Source of the DNA: Diploscapter coronatus
Taxonomy: Eukaryota > Nematoda > Chromadorea > Rhabditida > Rhabditidae
DNA: 64,000 bases
NCBI GenBank assembly: GCA_964036155.1
Contig: OZ038422.1
Location: forward strand, 84,901,201-84,965,200
Reading direction: 5' to 3'
A program made the translations under genes and the position numbers. Shown here piece by piece: positions 26,364 through 38,716 of the stretch. The notes below the pieces were generated by a model. The model was not told where the DNA came from, did no database searches, and worked only from the letters and a program-made list of their open reading frames with translations. How positions within the stretch are numbered: the stretch's first letter is position 1; each line of letters starts with the position of its first letter.

Positions 26364-27268
26364 TTAAATTGGAGATCTAAAAATTTTAATTTAGGGCTTC
26401 TCGTAGTTCCCACCCTCTTTTTCTTTCCCATGCTATTTTCCAAAGAGGGTAGGAACTAGTGGGTCAAATCTAGGATATCTGAAATACAGTTTAACATTAG
26501 GTATACACAGGTTAATGAACCTTCAAATCGATACATATATAAAGATTAAAACAGACTGAGCATAAATGTTTATTTAGCGACTTTGAAGCAAAGTACTATC
26601 TCTAAATGCTCTCTGGACTAGATCCAGGTCTAGGCCGACTTTAAGTCACAATGAAAACCAAATTAGGGAAGGAGGGTACGCAAAACCAAAATGCTCTATA
26701 GAAAGTTGATGTATGAGGAGGTACGTAACACGATTTTAGCCGATCGTCTTTGGCCCAAGAGGAGTACGTACGGAAGATTCAACTTGAGACCTGCCTGAGT
26801 CTGACTAGATCCGACACAAATCTCTAAACCCGTAGATCGAAGGAAAAGATACACTGATTATTGCTGTTTAACTTAGTCTCTAAGGCCACGATTTTTGTCA
26901 AGTGAATTTAATATTTTTGCCTAGTCAACAGGGAACTTAACGAGTAGACGCTGGGACGTTTTCCACCGCAAAAATTCGGTTATCATCTCTCGTTCCATTA
27001 TTAAGGATAATAATTCGGACGTTGACTGAACTGACGGAATAATCCACCGCGTAAGGGGGTATTTGTGATGGAAAGCGTCTCAACGTCTGCTAACGAATAT
27101 GTAAATTTATGCATAGAAATTTCGATTTTTTAGAAAATGACACGATATTCAAATTCAATAACATTAAATATTGATGACTGAATATCATGCTTCAAATCTT
27201 TGACATATAAATTTGCTGGGTGCCTAGAATCATTCAAAAGCGAAGCAATTTTTAATGATATCATTTTC
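26364..27268. other. intergenic region with a small hairpin
   Basis: Interval between the EBAG9 homologue and the lipase, both on the minus strand, so it should hold the EBAG9 promoter and the lipase 3' UTR. An inverted repeat at 26410-26461 pairs TAGTTCCCACCCTCTTT with its complement. I see no other gene. Confidence 0.45.
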
Positions 27269-29154
27269 TCAAATAGAAGTCCCCTCAGGCCGTTTCAACA
27301 TCTCATTGGCTTGCAGGTATCTGAAGGCGTGCTTGTAGCCGGCCAAATAGTAGTCCTGAAGAATGGCTCGGTTTGGCGGGAATAGCGCCTGCGCTCCTCG
27401 CACAATATTCGACATGTTCACCTGAAATTAGAAATTCGAATAATCGAAAATAATAACTCAACCAAGGCTGCAAATGTTCAGACGCATAACGAGATAGTAT
27501 GTATTTCGAGAACATAGGGAGAGCGTGCTCTTTTCTCTCTCGAAAAGACACTATCTCGTTATGCGTGTCTAAACATTTACAGCCCTGAATTCAATTATAA
27601 AATTTAAGTGCATATTATTTGAAGTCACATTAATCCAGAATTCAAATAGTTTCTAAATTTAAAAAAATCCAAAATTATATGCGTGTCGAACATGTTATGA
27701 ATCTAAATTCAAAAAATAGTTTAGCAATCTAAAATTAAAATGAAAAGAAGTTCAAATAGAAAAATTTACAAGCTAAAATAATAAAAAAGTAAAAAATAGA
27801 TAAAATAAAAATTACAAATATAATTTTAAAAATCTACTCACGCTAACATGCTGACTCCCTACAGTCATGTTCCATTCGAAGAAGGCCTTATCGTCTGAAG
27901 GACAGATATCGGCAACGCTCGTGAACGGCGACACCGTCACCGTCCGCATGTCCTCGAAATCAGGCAGGTTGTTCGAATAGCCACCGTCGATGTAGTGCTG
28001 CAATAGAGGAGGGCGTCTATTAAATTCCTATTTACAAAAGGGGTATAGAAATTTGGATATATGAGAAATCCCTTACACATCCATCGATGCAGGGCGGCTC
28101 GCCCTTGAATCCCATGCTGTAGATCGGGATGTAGCACGAGCTCATCAGACAGTCGATCAGGCATTTGCGATCCGTGAATGAAGTCAGCAGCTTGTTCTTT
28201 CGGGTCTGAAACGGGGATATATGAAATTCTTTTGTCAAAAAAGGATATATGAACTCCCCTTTTGGATATATCAAATCCCACCTTATGGTCAGTGACAGAA
28301 ATGTGGAGTCGTTCCTGTAACGGCGTAATGTCTTCGGGGAGAAAACCGTCAACGACCTGAAAGGCGTCATAAATATTGAAAAAGGCGCCATAATCATTTA
28401 AAAAAGCGCTATACCTTAATCAGTTTCTCATTCAAATAATATCCCGGCGTCATCGCTCCCAACCTGAGACTGTTCAATTCGTCGGCCATCTCATAGAGAA
28501 TATTCAGCCCGTCATTCAATCTGAATTTAAGGCGTAATTAGCGTTAGATTTAATTTAACCGATGTTACTAACACTAAGCCTAGCTCGTAATTAGCGTAAA
28601 CGGCATTTTTTGTTGTAATTCTTACTTGTCCGGAACGAGCAGGAAGAGCGACGCCACCAGCGAACCGGCCGAAGCTCCGGAAACCCGAGAGACTTTGCTC
28701 ACGAGGGGCTGCAATTTTCAAATTTAGATTTTTTTCTATGGCTGAATTTAAAACTTCAAACTTGGATTTTTATCAGGTGCAACAAATGTTAAACTCATTA
28801 TCATACCTGTCCATTTTTCAGTAGACACGATACGACACCAAAATGATACGAACCGAGGAAGCCACATCCACTGAACGACAGACAGATGTCGGCAGCTTCT
28901 AAAAACGATTTCATATATCCCTTTAAGTGAGGATTTCATATATCTCTCCCACCTTTAACTGAGACTTTTGCGATCAAGGGTCGGAGCATTTTCTCCTTCT
29001 TCTCTTCTGTACCAGCAGTCTCTCTGTCCTTGACGTCGGCGTTATCGTCGTTGACGTTGGATTCAGAATCTGGAGGGATTACGATAGCTGCGTTGCCGTC
29101 AGGATTCTTCTCATTCAGATTGACGTCCGTGGATTCAGATGACGGGTCATCGAT
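27269..29154 (-). CDS. atgl-1: adipose triglyceride lipase-type patatin phospholipase
   Basis: PNPLA-family acylhydrolase of the ATGL/PNPLA2 type, which removes the first fatty acid from triacylglycerol at lipid droplets. Exons on the minus strand: 29154-28953, 28898-28807, 28708-28626, 28520-28415, 28356-28282, 28205-28077, 27997-27842, 27421-27269; 996 bases in one frame. The oxyanion-hole motif is [13 protein letters not shown], the nucleophile serine lies in GASAG, and the catalytic aspartate in [16 protein letters not shown] signatures [12 protein letters not shown] and [14 protein letters not shown] follow. It stops soon after the patatin domain and lacks the long hydrophobic C-terminal region of vertebrate ATGL. 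An acidic, Asn/Asp-rich extension of ~65 residues precedes the domain. The first exon and start codon, near or above 29212, are not resolved. Confidence 0.88.
27463..27588. repeat. hairpin element in lipase intron
   Basis: Arms of ~33 bases: GACGCATAACGAGATAGT pairs with ACTATCTCGTTATGCGT. The centre has a CTTTTCTCTCTCGAAAAG-like minor palindrome. Confidence 0.85.
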
Positions 29155-31225
29155 CTAAAAAGACTACGGTATTTTTGAAGATTTAGAAAATATTGACGAA
29201 CCATATTATTTTCTTCGGAATATTTCGTCGATTCCAGCTCGTATCACGCTGAATCCGAAAGGAATAATGAAAATTTTGGAGAAAATCAAAATAGATGAAA
29301 ATATTACACAACGCGAATAATGAAAGGTACGCTTAAATGACGAGATAACACATAGAGAGACTAAATGAGTAGTGGACGCAAGGATAGAATGGAAAACTAT
29401 AATTCGTCTTTCAAATACTCAAAAGCTGTGTTTTGGTCCCGATTTACTCAAGACTTCCACAGCGACTGTACGAGGCAACTCGTATTTGGCGGGATGGCGA
29501 GATCTCTTTTCCCATACTATCTCATCCCTACCCTCATCTCTTAACCTAAACATAGCACACGACCTCTCGTCAAATACAAGTTGCCATGACACAATAATGC
29601 ATGAGATCCAAATGAGATGAGCGGGGGAAAGATCATTCAAATTTGTGTGGAAGAGGAGAAATACTGCAACCAACATAACACATATTGCATGTTATAGTAA
29701 TTTCATATGCAAGAGACATAATATATCGTGAAATATATGGATTTTTAGGTATCTTATGATAAATATCCTCCATTTTGGGTAGGGTCCCCAAGCTCCGCCT
29801 CTTTGCAAAAACGCGTTTGTGGTAGAAGCGTGGTAGTCTTAAACGGCGAATTTGAGAAGGAGGTACCCTTCAACCCAAAATGTCTCGAAAACTCACCCTA
29901 GATCGTCGATACACCTGATAAAACGGTTCTGTGCAAAAAATCAGAACAAAGTAGCTGCACACAACCATGCACAAACAATATTTCGTCTGCGAAAATGCGT
30001 TCACTTTGGGTGAAGATTTTTTTTTTTGGGTTTTTCGGTCATGGAATTTTCTTTTTGTTTTTCGTCGCAAAAATCGTATTTACAACCCAGATCACCTTTT
30101 ATGTACAAAAATCAATTCAAAATGAGATTTGGCGTGTCCACTTGGGAGCCCTAATTTAGACCCTATTCTTTTTCATTACGATGAAATATACAGTAAACTT
30201 CTCACATATCTCATTTGATTAGCATTGTTTGTCGGTATGGCTCGAATCTGCTGCACATGCGTGTTGAATATAAATTAGCATGTCTCTTATTCGAGGGCCA
30301 CTCTTTTCTATACGTGAATGATTATCTCCCCACCTATACATGGCTATATCCCCTGTATCTACCAATATCCATGCTAATGAGGTATTGTTAATGCTTTATG
30401 CCAGCCGCCTTTACTCATTCATATTATGCTGCACACAGTTTTAGGTAGGATATTCTAAATTTAGGCCTGAATTTAATAACACATCATTTTTATCAAGTGT
30501 ATTTTGAGCTAGACCCTAATAAACAGACTTTTTCAAGTAATTCATCATCTGAAACCTAATGTTCAAGGTTATAACGAAATAATGGTACTTTGTTTCAAAT
30601 CGCGTATCATTTCGTGCTGATTTGAATGAACATTTGTATCCCAGCCGTTTTCCACAACCGGGAACAATGGTCATCAATTTGAGCATAATCTCGTTAGACT
30701 TTTGTCATTTTGTCCTTCTGTGCATCTTTTTCGTCTCTTCAATTTTAATGGTCTCTAGGATTTTGTGTTCACCTGTACCTCGAGCGGGTTTCGCTTTCGT
30801 GTTTCCGGAACAGGTGCCCTTATAAAGGCTCCTAACGGCAGCTTACCCTTGGATTTTCTTTCTCTCCCTCTTTTCATTCTTTCTCCTTTTTTCTTTCTTT
30901 CTCTAGCTCCCTTAACTATCTCTCTCCATAGTTACGACCCCACTATTATCTGTCTGCCAAGGGTGGACCCATATTGGGCCAGTCCCCTTATATTCTAATT
31001 TTCAGCCTCTTTACCCTCTTCTTTATTATCCACTTTATTTTGCTCTCACTCTCTGGATTTCTCTCTCTAATCTCTCTAACTTGCCTTTTAGATCCACTCG
31101 TACCACTGTACCAGCGCATACATTTGCTCATTCACATCCTTGTCAGCATTGTTATCAGAGAACCCGATAAGCTGACCCCAGAACTCTACCCATCAACATC
31201 ATAATCTGCACACTTGAGAAGGGCA
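29155..31225. other. divergent intergenic region
   Basis: Two kilobases between the lipase (-) and the ZP gene (+). An inverted repeat at about 29474-29587 pairs GGCAACTCGTATTTG with CAAATACAAGTTGCC. A possible larger element at about 29775-30165 has weakly similar ends around AGGG(C/T)(T/C)CCCAAG. From 30840 to 31090 the plus strand is strongly pyrimidine-rich (TCTCTC, CTTTCT runs) just upstream of the ZP gene. Confidence 0.45.
29474..29587. repeat. hairpin element upstream of the lipase
   Basis: GGCAACTCGTATTTGGCG pairs with CGTCAAATACAAGTTGCC. Single copy noticed. Confidence 0.75.
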
Positions 31226-34200
31226 ATGTTACGCGGGTCAGTCCTCCTAATTTTCGCCTACCTACCGCAAATTTTTGGCGAGGGCTTTGGTAAGTAAAAA
31301 ACTCTTTTTGAAAACTCAAACAATTCTATTTTTAGTGGCCGAAGTATCATGTTCTGCGGACAGCCTTACAGTGATGTTGAATAAATCCGATCCGGATGTT
31401 GCGAAATGGATGGGCGATAAAAATGCTCTGCCGGTGGTAAGTTGAAAGCAAACTTTTTTTTAGGAATCTTTCAATTAAAAAAAAAAGTTTAAACATTGAA
31501 AAGATATGACAATGAAATTTGTTAAAAACCTCGAATATTTTTATTTGAAATTTTAACCTATTGCAAATTCCAAGTAATGAGTATTTCCGAAACACCCGCA
31601 TTTGGTGGTATCATGATGGTTCTCTATTTATGAGCTAGAACATCATCAAATGACAGATTATCATATTGTCTTATCAGTAAACACTCTACGTCCATTTATG
31701 GTTGTTATTGAGGTGTACGTCTACGGTCACAAAATGCGGCACTCTTGTGGGTCATCGATGAAAAAGGAGAGTGGCGAAGTCAACTACAATCTGACCATCC
31801 CTTATGGGAAAGAATGTGACGTCATGCTGGCTGATGTGGTGAGAGAATAGGGAAATTAAAGAGAAACAAAAACAAAGATTACTGTAGGAATATTGACTTT
31901 TATGAGGAAGATCAGTTTTTTATACAGGAAAATTGAAAAATGCTTCATCTGAGTTCATATTTTGGGGGGTTACAATGCAAAATTCAAATATTTGTGATCA
32001 AGATCAGTTTTTCTCTAAAAATAATATGAAATTTTTGTAGAAATATGAAATTTAAGAGGAGCATCAATGGAAAGTTATGAAGATTATCTTTTTCCATAGA
32101 AATTCCTTAATAATGTCAGGAGCCCAACTACCGTACCGCCGAAACTACCATCGCTCTCGAAGACAATGCCGATTTGAGCATCATGAAAACCCTCAGAATC
32201 AATCACGTCTTCTGCCTCTATACGAGGAGCGTCCAAACCATCAGATTCAACGATGTTTCTAGGTAAGTTTGAAAAAGATTAAAATATCAGAAATAAAAAA
32301 TTCCAAAAATCTGAAATTCTGAAAAGATAAAAAAATTCAGTGATCAAAAAGTCGAGGACTCTATCGGTGGTAAGCCCAAGCCCAAAGTCGAAATGTTCTT
32401 CCACAACGCGAATGGAAAACCGCTGAGAGCAGCCAAATTGGACGACGCCGTTGAGCTATTCATCGCTTTGGTGCCTGATGGTAAGATTTTCATGAAAGGA
32501 GATCAAAATTCTTGGACAGAAGTCAAATATTTTAGAAAAAAATGCCGTTTTTTGAAAGGAGATTTTTTCCAAAAAGATAATCAAACGTTTTCAGAGGCTT
32601 ACCACGGAATCACCCCCATTGAGTGTCTGTTCTCTGATCGTGAAGACATGCAAACCCCAGGAGCGCAGAGGCTTACCTTTGTGCAGGGAAGGTAAGTAAC
32701 GTGGATTAAAAAAAATCTTCGTAATCTTTTAATCTCAGCCCCCTAATTTTTTCAAAACTTATTTCCCTAATTTTTAAAATCTCAGTCCCATGATGTTTCA
32801 TTCAGTTGCCCCGTGAGTGAAATGTCCGTCATCGACCCTCTAGCCAATGTCAATGAACAGGTCTATTTCTCGAAATTCAACGCGTTTCGATTCGGCTCCC
32901 AGTCGACTGTGTTTGTCCACTGCAACGTGCAGGTCTGCCTCAGGAGCGAGGAGTGCCACCGGGTAAAATATTGCAAATTTGTAAAGTTCGTAAGGTAGTA
33001 AGATGTAGTAATGTCCCCAATCCACATGTTATTTCTCTTCTAACTTATCTTATCCTTCACTTTTAACTATGCCTTACCACCTTCCAAACTTGACAAATTA
33101 GCTAAAATATTATGTCGTTCACATGAAATGAAAGTTCTTGTGTTGAAAAAATAGCGAGAGACACAGAGGAAATTGCATACCCACTCCCTTCCATTGTTTT
33201 GTCTCCCATTGACTCTAGTTTCTCTAGCGCTCTAGCGTCCGTCTTTGCACACATAGTCGTGACGCGCATTTCTCGTAACGGTGCTCTTTAACACACAAAC
33301 TGTTTCATTTCATTTGACCGATGCAATAAGATAAATTTCTAGACTAACTCTAGAAAATGATTGAGATTTGCCTAAACGTTCTTTTCAGGACTGCTTCAAG
33401 CGAGTGACTAACTCGAATTTGACTGCAGAAAGACTAAGATTCCGACACAAGCGTTCCGCTGCCATTGAAATTGCGCAGAATCGGCTGGGCGAATTGGTGA
33501 ATATCACCGAGGCATTCACCATCCTCAACAACCAGGAGTCGGAAGAAAGTGGGAAATTATTTGATTGTCACTGACCTATTACTTGAGACAAAATAAAAGT
33601 GAAGAAATTGTGATGCATGGAAATTGGCGCGTTGTTTGCAAACGAATAGACACCATTTCATTGATCCTCAAGAAATGACTTTGACAACTATTTGTAAATA
33701 CGCAACGCACTTTTCATATTTGTATCTCTGCATTGTTTATTTTGTCCCAAGTTATCGGTCATTAGTAGTTTTTTTTTCAAAAAAATATTTTTTAAATCTG
33801 TACAAATTTGATTTTAAAACTTGTAAAAATTCATTTAAAAACTCGAAAACATTCAAATTTAATTTTCTTCTTTTTAGTTTCGCAGCCGGTTTCATCGTCT
33901 GTCGAGCAATGCACCAGAGTTTCGGAATATTATTCGTTGTTGCCAATCATCTGTCTTTTCCTGCTCTTTTCGACGATTTGCGCCTTAATTCTCGCCTCCT
34001 ACTTCGGATATCGGATCCGCTATGGCCGAAAAGTAAGATGCGCACGGTTTTGCACAAATTTTACTTTAGTCTCCGACGCTCGAATTCAAATCCTATCATA
34101 TGACATATTTTTATAAAGATTATATTTATTCTCCCTCTTTGCATTTATGGAGTTTGAGAACACTTATATTTGACAAGAAAAGGCGAGAGTGGAAGAAAGC

Positions 34201-34692
34201 GTGCTTTTGAAATGAAATGTCGAAAAGAAAATCGATAAAATTCACTATGTTTACATTTTTCAATTGCACCATTTTATATTGTTGACGTTGAAAACTTTAG
34301 CAAATGAAAATATTTCGAATTCAAGCCAAAAATGGCTAGATGAGTAAATTTATTACTCATTAATTTACCGGATTTCGTAATACGCTGTCTGAGTCAGACT
34401 CTCTATATGGAATTGACTTATAGAAAGAAAAAAGAATGAATCTCTCTTTCCATGTCTAAGAATAGGGGGTGAAAGTCGTCTGACATATGTTTCTCAGTTA
34501 GGAAAAAAGAGGAAAATCTCTAGTCTCATGGTTAAGGATAGGCGGTCGAAAACGTGTGACCTAATTTAGGATTGCTTCGATGTGAACCCGCCCTCCTCAG
34601 TGGCTACTACTTCAACCACACTCCCCAGCCCGGCCTTCCCTCAGCGTTATTCGGTGTCATACGCTAATCGTAACTTCTCAGCGTTCCGATAA
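31226..34692 (+). CDS. ZP-domain, cuticlin-like membrane protein
   Basis: Ten exons: 31226-31289, 31336-31436, 31713-31838, 32120-32262, 32341-32480, 32595-32691, 32806-32962, 33389-33548, 33878-34032, 34570-34692; 1266 bases, 421 aa. A signal peptide (MLRGSVLLIFAYLPQIFG) is followed by a zona-pellucida domain starting AEVSCSADSLTV, with YGHKMRHSCG, IPYGKECDVML and, on the C-terminal side, FVHCNVQVCLRSEEC. A furin-type site RFRHKRS follows, then a single membrane span (LLPIICLFLLFSTICALILA) and a short tail. This is the standard layout of nematode cuticlin-like proteins that polymerise in apical extracellular matrix after cleavage. The acceptor of exon 3 (TTGAG) is weak. The intron after 33548 contains a family A repeat. 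Confidence 0.85.
33565..33770. repeat. family A inverted-repeat element, copy 3
   Basis: About 206 bp in the ZP gene intron after exon 8, close to 90 percent identical by eye to copy 2 (GACCTATTACTTGAGAC to GTCCCAAGTTATCGGTC), suggesting recent spread. Confidence 0.85.
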
Positions 34693-36143
34693 AACGATAA
34701 AATTTATCGATTTATTGTTTTTTTTTCATCTTTACCTTATTTCCCAATATTCAAGCCAAAATTTTATTATTCTAATGTCGATTTGCTATTTACTTTTATG
34801 AAAAGTTGATCTTCACCAAAATTATTATTTTTGCTAGATTCTTGCTTTGTTCCAATATTTCTCGATGAAGATCAACTTTTTATAATGGAATAATTGATCC
34901 TCATAAAAAGTCTTTAGTAATTTCGTTATTTTTCCAAAAATAAGCTCAAAATTCTATCACGTCCGATATACCGATTGCTATAAGACGAATTTGTTTTGTT
35001 ATGTTTTCAAATTCAGCTCTCTCTTCTCTTTCGATTTCATATCTCTAAAATGTGCTTATTCATCATTGGTTTTTTCACAATTTTTTTTCGATCTTTTCCA
35101 TTTTTTCAAAGTTTCAAATTTTCTTGCCATCTTTCTGTCTAAACTGAGTATTTCAATCTGATGATCTTAAAAATTTGTACGTTCACTTACGAATGACTCA
35201 AGTTATCATTGCCAAATTAGGTTATAATTTACTCTGTATCTCTAACTCTTCAATATTTAACCATAGAAAATATGCAGTTTCAAAAAATGACTCAACTTTC
35301 ATTGTTTTCATTTATTCTTATCATCATCTTTGTTGTATTTTTTGCGAAGGAAAAAATGAATTAGTCATTTTGTCAAATCGTCACTAGATTTATCATTCTC
35401 CAATGCACAACCACTTTGCTAAGCCACCATTCTCAAATATCTTGTGCCGTACTTGAAATATTTCGATGCCTATGCTTTATCATATGAACAATATCCTCGA
35501 CTTCAAGGATTTGACCATTTTTAGCTGTCTTACTGTAGAGATTTCAATGGTTTCTCGAAGTTTCATTCATAATCCTTGCAGACTTTTGTGGGGCTATTCA
35601 TTATGACATGATGCAATTTATGAATTGAAACAAGAATCTGACTGACTCCTTCGCGCAAATCCTGTGCATTATACCAGCTGGGTTTTGGCCTCATTTAGAC
35701 TGTCCTTTTCCCGCTTTCTCCTCTCTTCCCACACTATTTCTTCAGATCGATGCAGTTCAGATTTTTTCTAAAAATTTCCTCTGCTTCTTTTTTTCTCTCT
35801 TCAGATCTTATTCTATTTCTCCAGTTTTTGCTTTATCCTTAAGACGCGCTATGCGCGAATTCGCCATGTAATTGCTTGGGGGCTTGTCTGTCTATTCTTT
35901 CTCGCCCTTTTTTCTTTTCTTTCCGCTCCTAATGATCTTTTTCTTTCTCTCCTTTTTCTCCCGCTCTCTCTCCATTCTTCATACTCTCATTCTTTCTCGC
36001 TCTTTTCTCTCTCTCTCGTTCCCCTAACTCTCTCTATTCTTCATGCTATCTCGTACCATCTGTCCTTCTTTGCATATATCGACATTCTTGCCTCATCTCC
36101 TTATTCAGCTTCATCCACCAAATTCTTCCCAAAAGCCCCTAAT
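34693..36143. other. intergenic region with pyrimidine-rich tract
   Basis: No coding exon recognised. The plus strand is extremely CT-rich at about 35700-36110 (repeated TCTCTCTC, CTTTCTCG), directly upstream of the next plus-strand gene. Confidence 0.5.
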
Positions 36144-38716
36144 ATGGATCTGGAACGAATCGAGAACAACGTCTATTTTGCCAGTAAGTTAGCAAAATTC
36201 TAAGTTTCTAAAAATCATGAGGGTGCCCTTACGAATTAAAATTTTTTAAAGGTATTTACGAAAAAGCACTGATACTCCTCTAAATAATATGCAAAATTAT
36301 ATCGAATTGCATATGAAAAATGTTCGTTTATATTATGTCCTTAAGTGTATGCTTGTGCTAAGACCAAATTAAGCTTGTTACCCGGAAATTTGATACATAT
36401 TCCGAATAAGAATACTTGTCTACCAAGTTCGAGTACGCTCTTACACTTTACTTGCATCCTAAAGATTTCTTCCCACGCTTATCCAATTTTTGCTTCTGCT
36501 AACTATGATGATTTTTTTCGCTTTCGTTGAATTAAATTGAAAAGCATGATGCAAGATTCTTTTGTAATGTTTGTTTTTTTTTCAAGAACTCAAGCCTTTG
36601 TTCATTTTTCTGAATCATAATTTCTTTCTTTCTTTGATTTTTCCGCATTTCGTTGATTTCTTCTCATAAAAATCGGTTGGTCTCCTCAAACCTTCTGGAA
36701 CATTCGAAATTTTGTTTTGGAGCGAAAATGTCGTCGTCGACTCGTCGCACATCCGGTTTAGCAGCTCTGAAGAAAATGGCGGACCCCGAATCCGAAGACT
36801 ATATGTCTTACCTGATGGGCTTTGACAATTCTAGAGCCGTTTCTAGAACAGATTCTCGAATGTCAAGGGATTTTTCTGGAACCGGCGTCTCTAGACCTGA
36901 TTCCCTAGAGGATCGTGATTTTTCCGGAATGGGATATTCGACTAAAAGGGATTCACCTTCTAGAACGGGGTCGAGAGCTGAGAGGGGGGATTATTCTGGA
37001 GCAGGATATTCTAGCTCGATTTCCAATGGTACTTCCAGAAGAGAACAGGATTTTTCTGGAGCTGAAATTTACGGAATTTCTTCGAGCATCAGATCCCGGT
37101 TAAATCGTAAGAACAAGCTCTACTTTGTCTGATTCTTCTTAATACCTGCTGAATTTCGAAGCGATTTTTCTTCCGAATTGATCAAAAATGCATGTGTTTT
37201 TGTTCGGATTTGTTTCAAACGCCCCCTACGGAGTAAGAAAAAGCTGGAGGACTTCATTTTATTTCTTCGTCGAGATTTTTCGAAGGACCTACCTGATTTT
37301 TCCTATTATCATTATGGACATAGCTACTTATACGAAGATTCGCGCTAAAATGATCGAGAATCATAAGAAGCGTAACTTTTTTGAAACACTTTTTTTCATA
37401 ATTTGTGCATGGCTTTATATGTTATCTTTCAATTTTAATTTTAGGCATGATTTCTAATACTTTACCATTAAATTCAGATAAAGTATTCTATTTAAAGGGA
37501 TGATTTCTACAAATTTTCTTATGAGTTAGTCAAAAATCTAAATTTCATAACTCTTGTTCTTAAATGACTATTTGTAGTCCACATCCACTTTTGAGGAGGG
37601 AGTAGGGAGGGAAGTAAGGAAAAAGAAAAATTGGGTGTGGAATACAAGAGGCCGTTTTAAATTTATATATGTTTAAATTGCAGGCATGGAGTCCCAGAAC
37701 TCTCACGACAAGGAGTTGGAAATTGAGGCGGCCGAAGAAAGAGAATACGTGACCAAATATCACGAAGGCATCAATTGCCCTGAACGTAAGATAGTTAAAT
37801 TATTAAAAAAAGATGCATTTCAACAATTATAAAATGTCACCATCTAAGATCTAAATGAATATATTCAGACTAAGTTTATATTTTTAAAAATACTCAATCG
37901 ATCCTTCAGAAATCGAAGGAGAAATCCTTTTGGAGTCCGACGTCGATGACTTCAGACGCACGTCTAACGTCGCTGCTGATCAGGTAGATGACGCCATCAT
38001 ATCGTGATCCTAAAAATGAGGTCGTCTAATTTCAGGAGCAAATTATCGCCGTCGCTGAACAGCGTGGCTACGAGGACGACGATGAAGTTGGTCGTGAGTT
38101 GGACGCTGAAATCCACGTCCCGAAGTACAGCCCTCCATCTCCTCCTCCTCAGGTAAGAAAGGCGTAATATGTGTTTTCAAGGGGGCTGTGATTTTTAAAG
38201 GGCGTTACAATTTTAGAGAAACGCCATAATTTTTAAATAGCATCGTATTTTATGAAAAGAGGTGTCATATAAATAATTTTTCAGGTCCAAGACAGAAACA
38301 CCGAGAACAGAAGCCCCCCGACTTATCATACCAAGAAGGGCGCCGTTATCTGGCCGCCGGTCGACGAACAGAACAAGGCTGCCAAAGATGCTGGGGATGA
38401 CGACGTCAAAGCGCTTCCAAAAAAGCGAGTCTCTGACCTGATCGCGAGATTTAATTCCGGAAGCATCGAGAACGGAAGCGGTAACAAGGACGTCAAATAT
38501 AAGTCTGGTAAGACATAGAGTCAAAACATAAAGTGCCCTAAAATTATTGTTTATAGAAATCCCTAAAAATTATTTGAAGTCTATATATCTTAATTTTTGC
38601 TTTTAGCGTAAACACAAATTTTAAAAGGTGAAATAATTACAAATTTAATTTTTAACGATTTAGAATACGGCGCCACAGGCCAAGTCAATCGACTCCAAGT
38701 CACTGATTTTCGATAA
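36144..38716 (+). CDS. disordered protein with DFSG repeats
   Basis: I do not recognise this protein. Core exons are 36728-37106, 37684-37785, 37910-37983, 38036-38152, 38285-38507 and 38664-38716 (948 bases, 315 aa from the ATG at 36728). A possible upstream exon 36144-36183 (MDLERIENNVYFA) could join in frame through an acceptor at 36723. The first ~125 residues are Ser/Arg-rich and contain four spaced D(F/Y)SG motifs (RDFSGTG, RDFSGMG, GDYSGAG, QDFSGAE), a degenerate internal repeat. The middle is acidic and helical, then comes a proline stretch (SPPSPPPQ), KGAVIWPP and KKRVSDLIARFN. The last motif resembles short segments in actin-cytoskeleton regulators, but that is only an impression. 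A family B hairpin lies in the intron before 37684. Confidence 0.65.
37566..37654. repeat. family B hairpin, copy 3
   Basis: TTTGTAGTCCACATCCAC pairs with TTGGGTGTGGAATACAAGAG. It ends 29 bases before the splice acceptor of the exon at 37684. Confidence 0.8.

Noticed and set aside
29775..30165. A 390 bp DNA transposon upstream of the lipase
   Set aside because: Only weak similarity between the ends and no second copy in the window.
34510..34568. Last exon of the ZP gene at LGKKRKISS with stop TAG
   Set aside because: The sequence resembles a repeat also found near 19405 and 46840; the exon at 34570 gives a better C-terminus.
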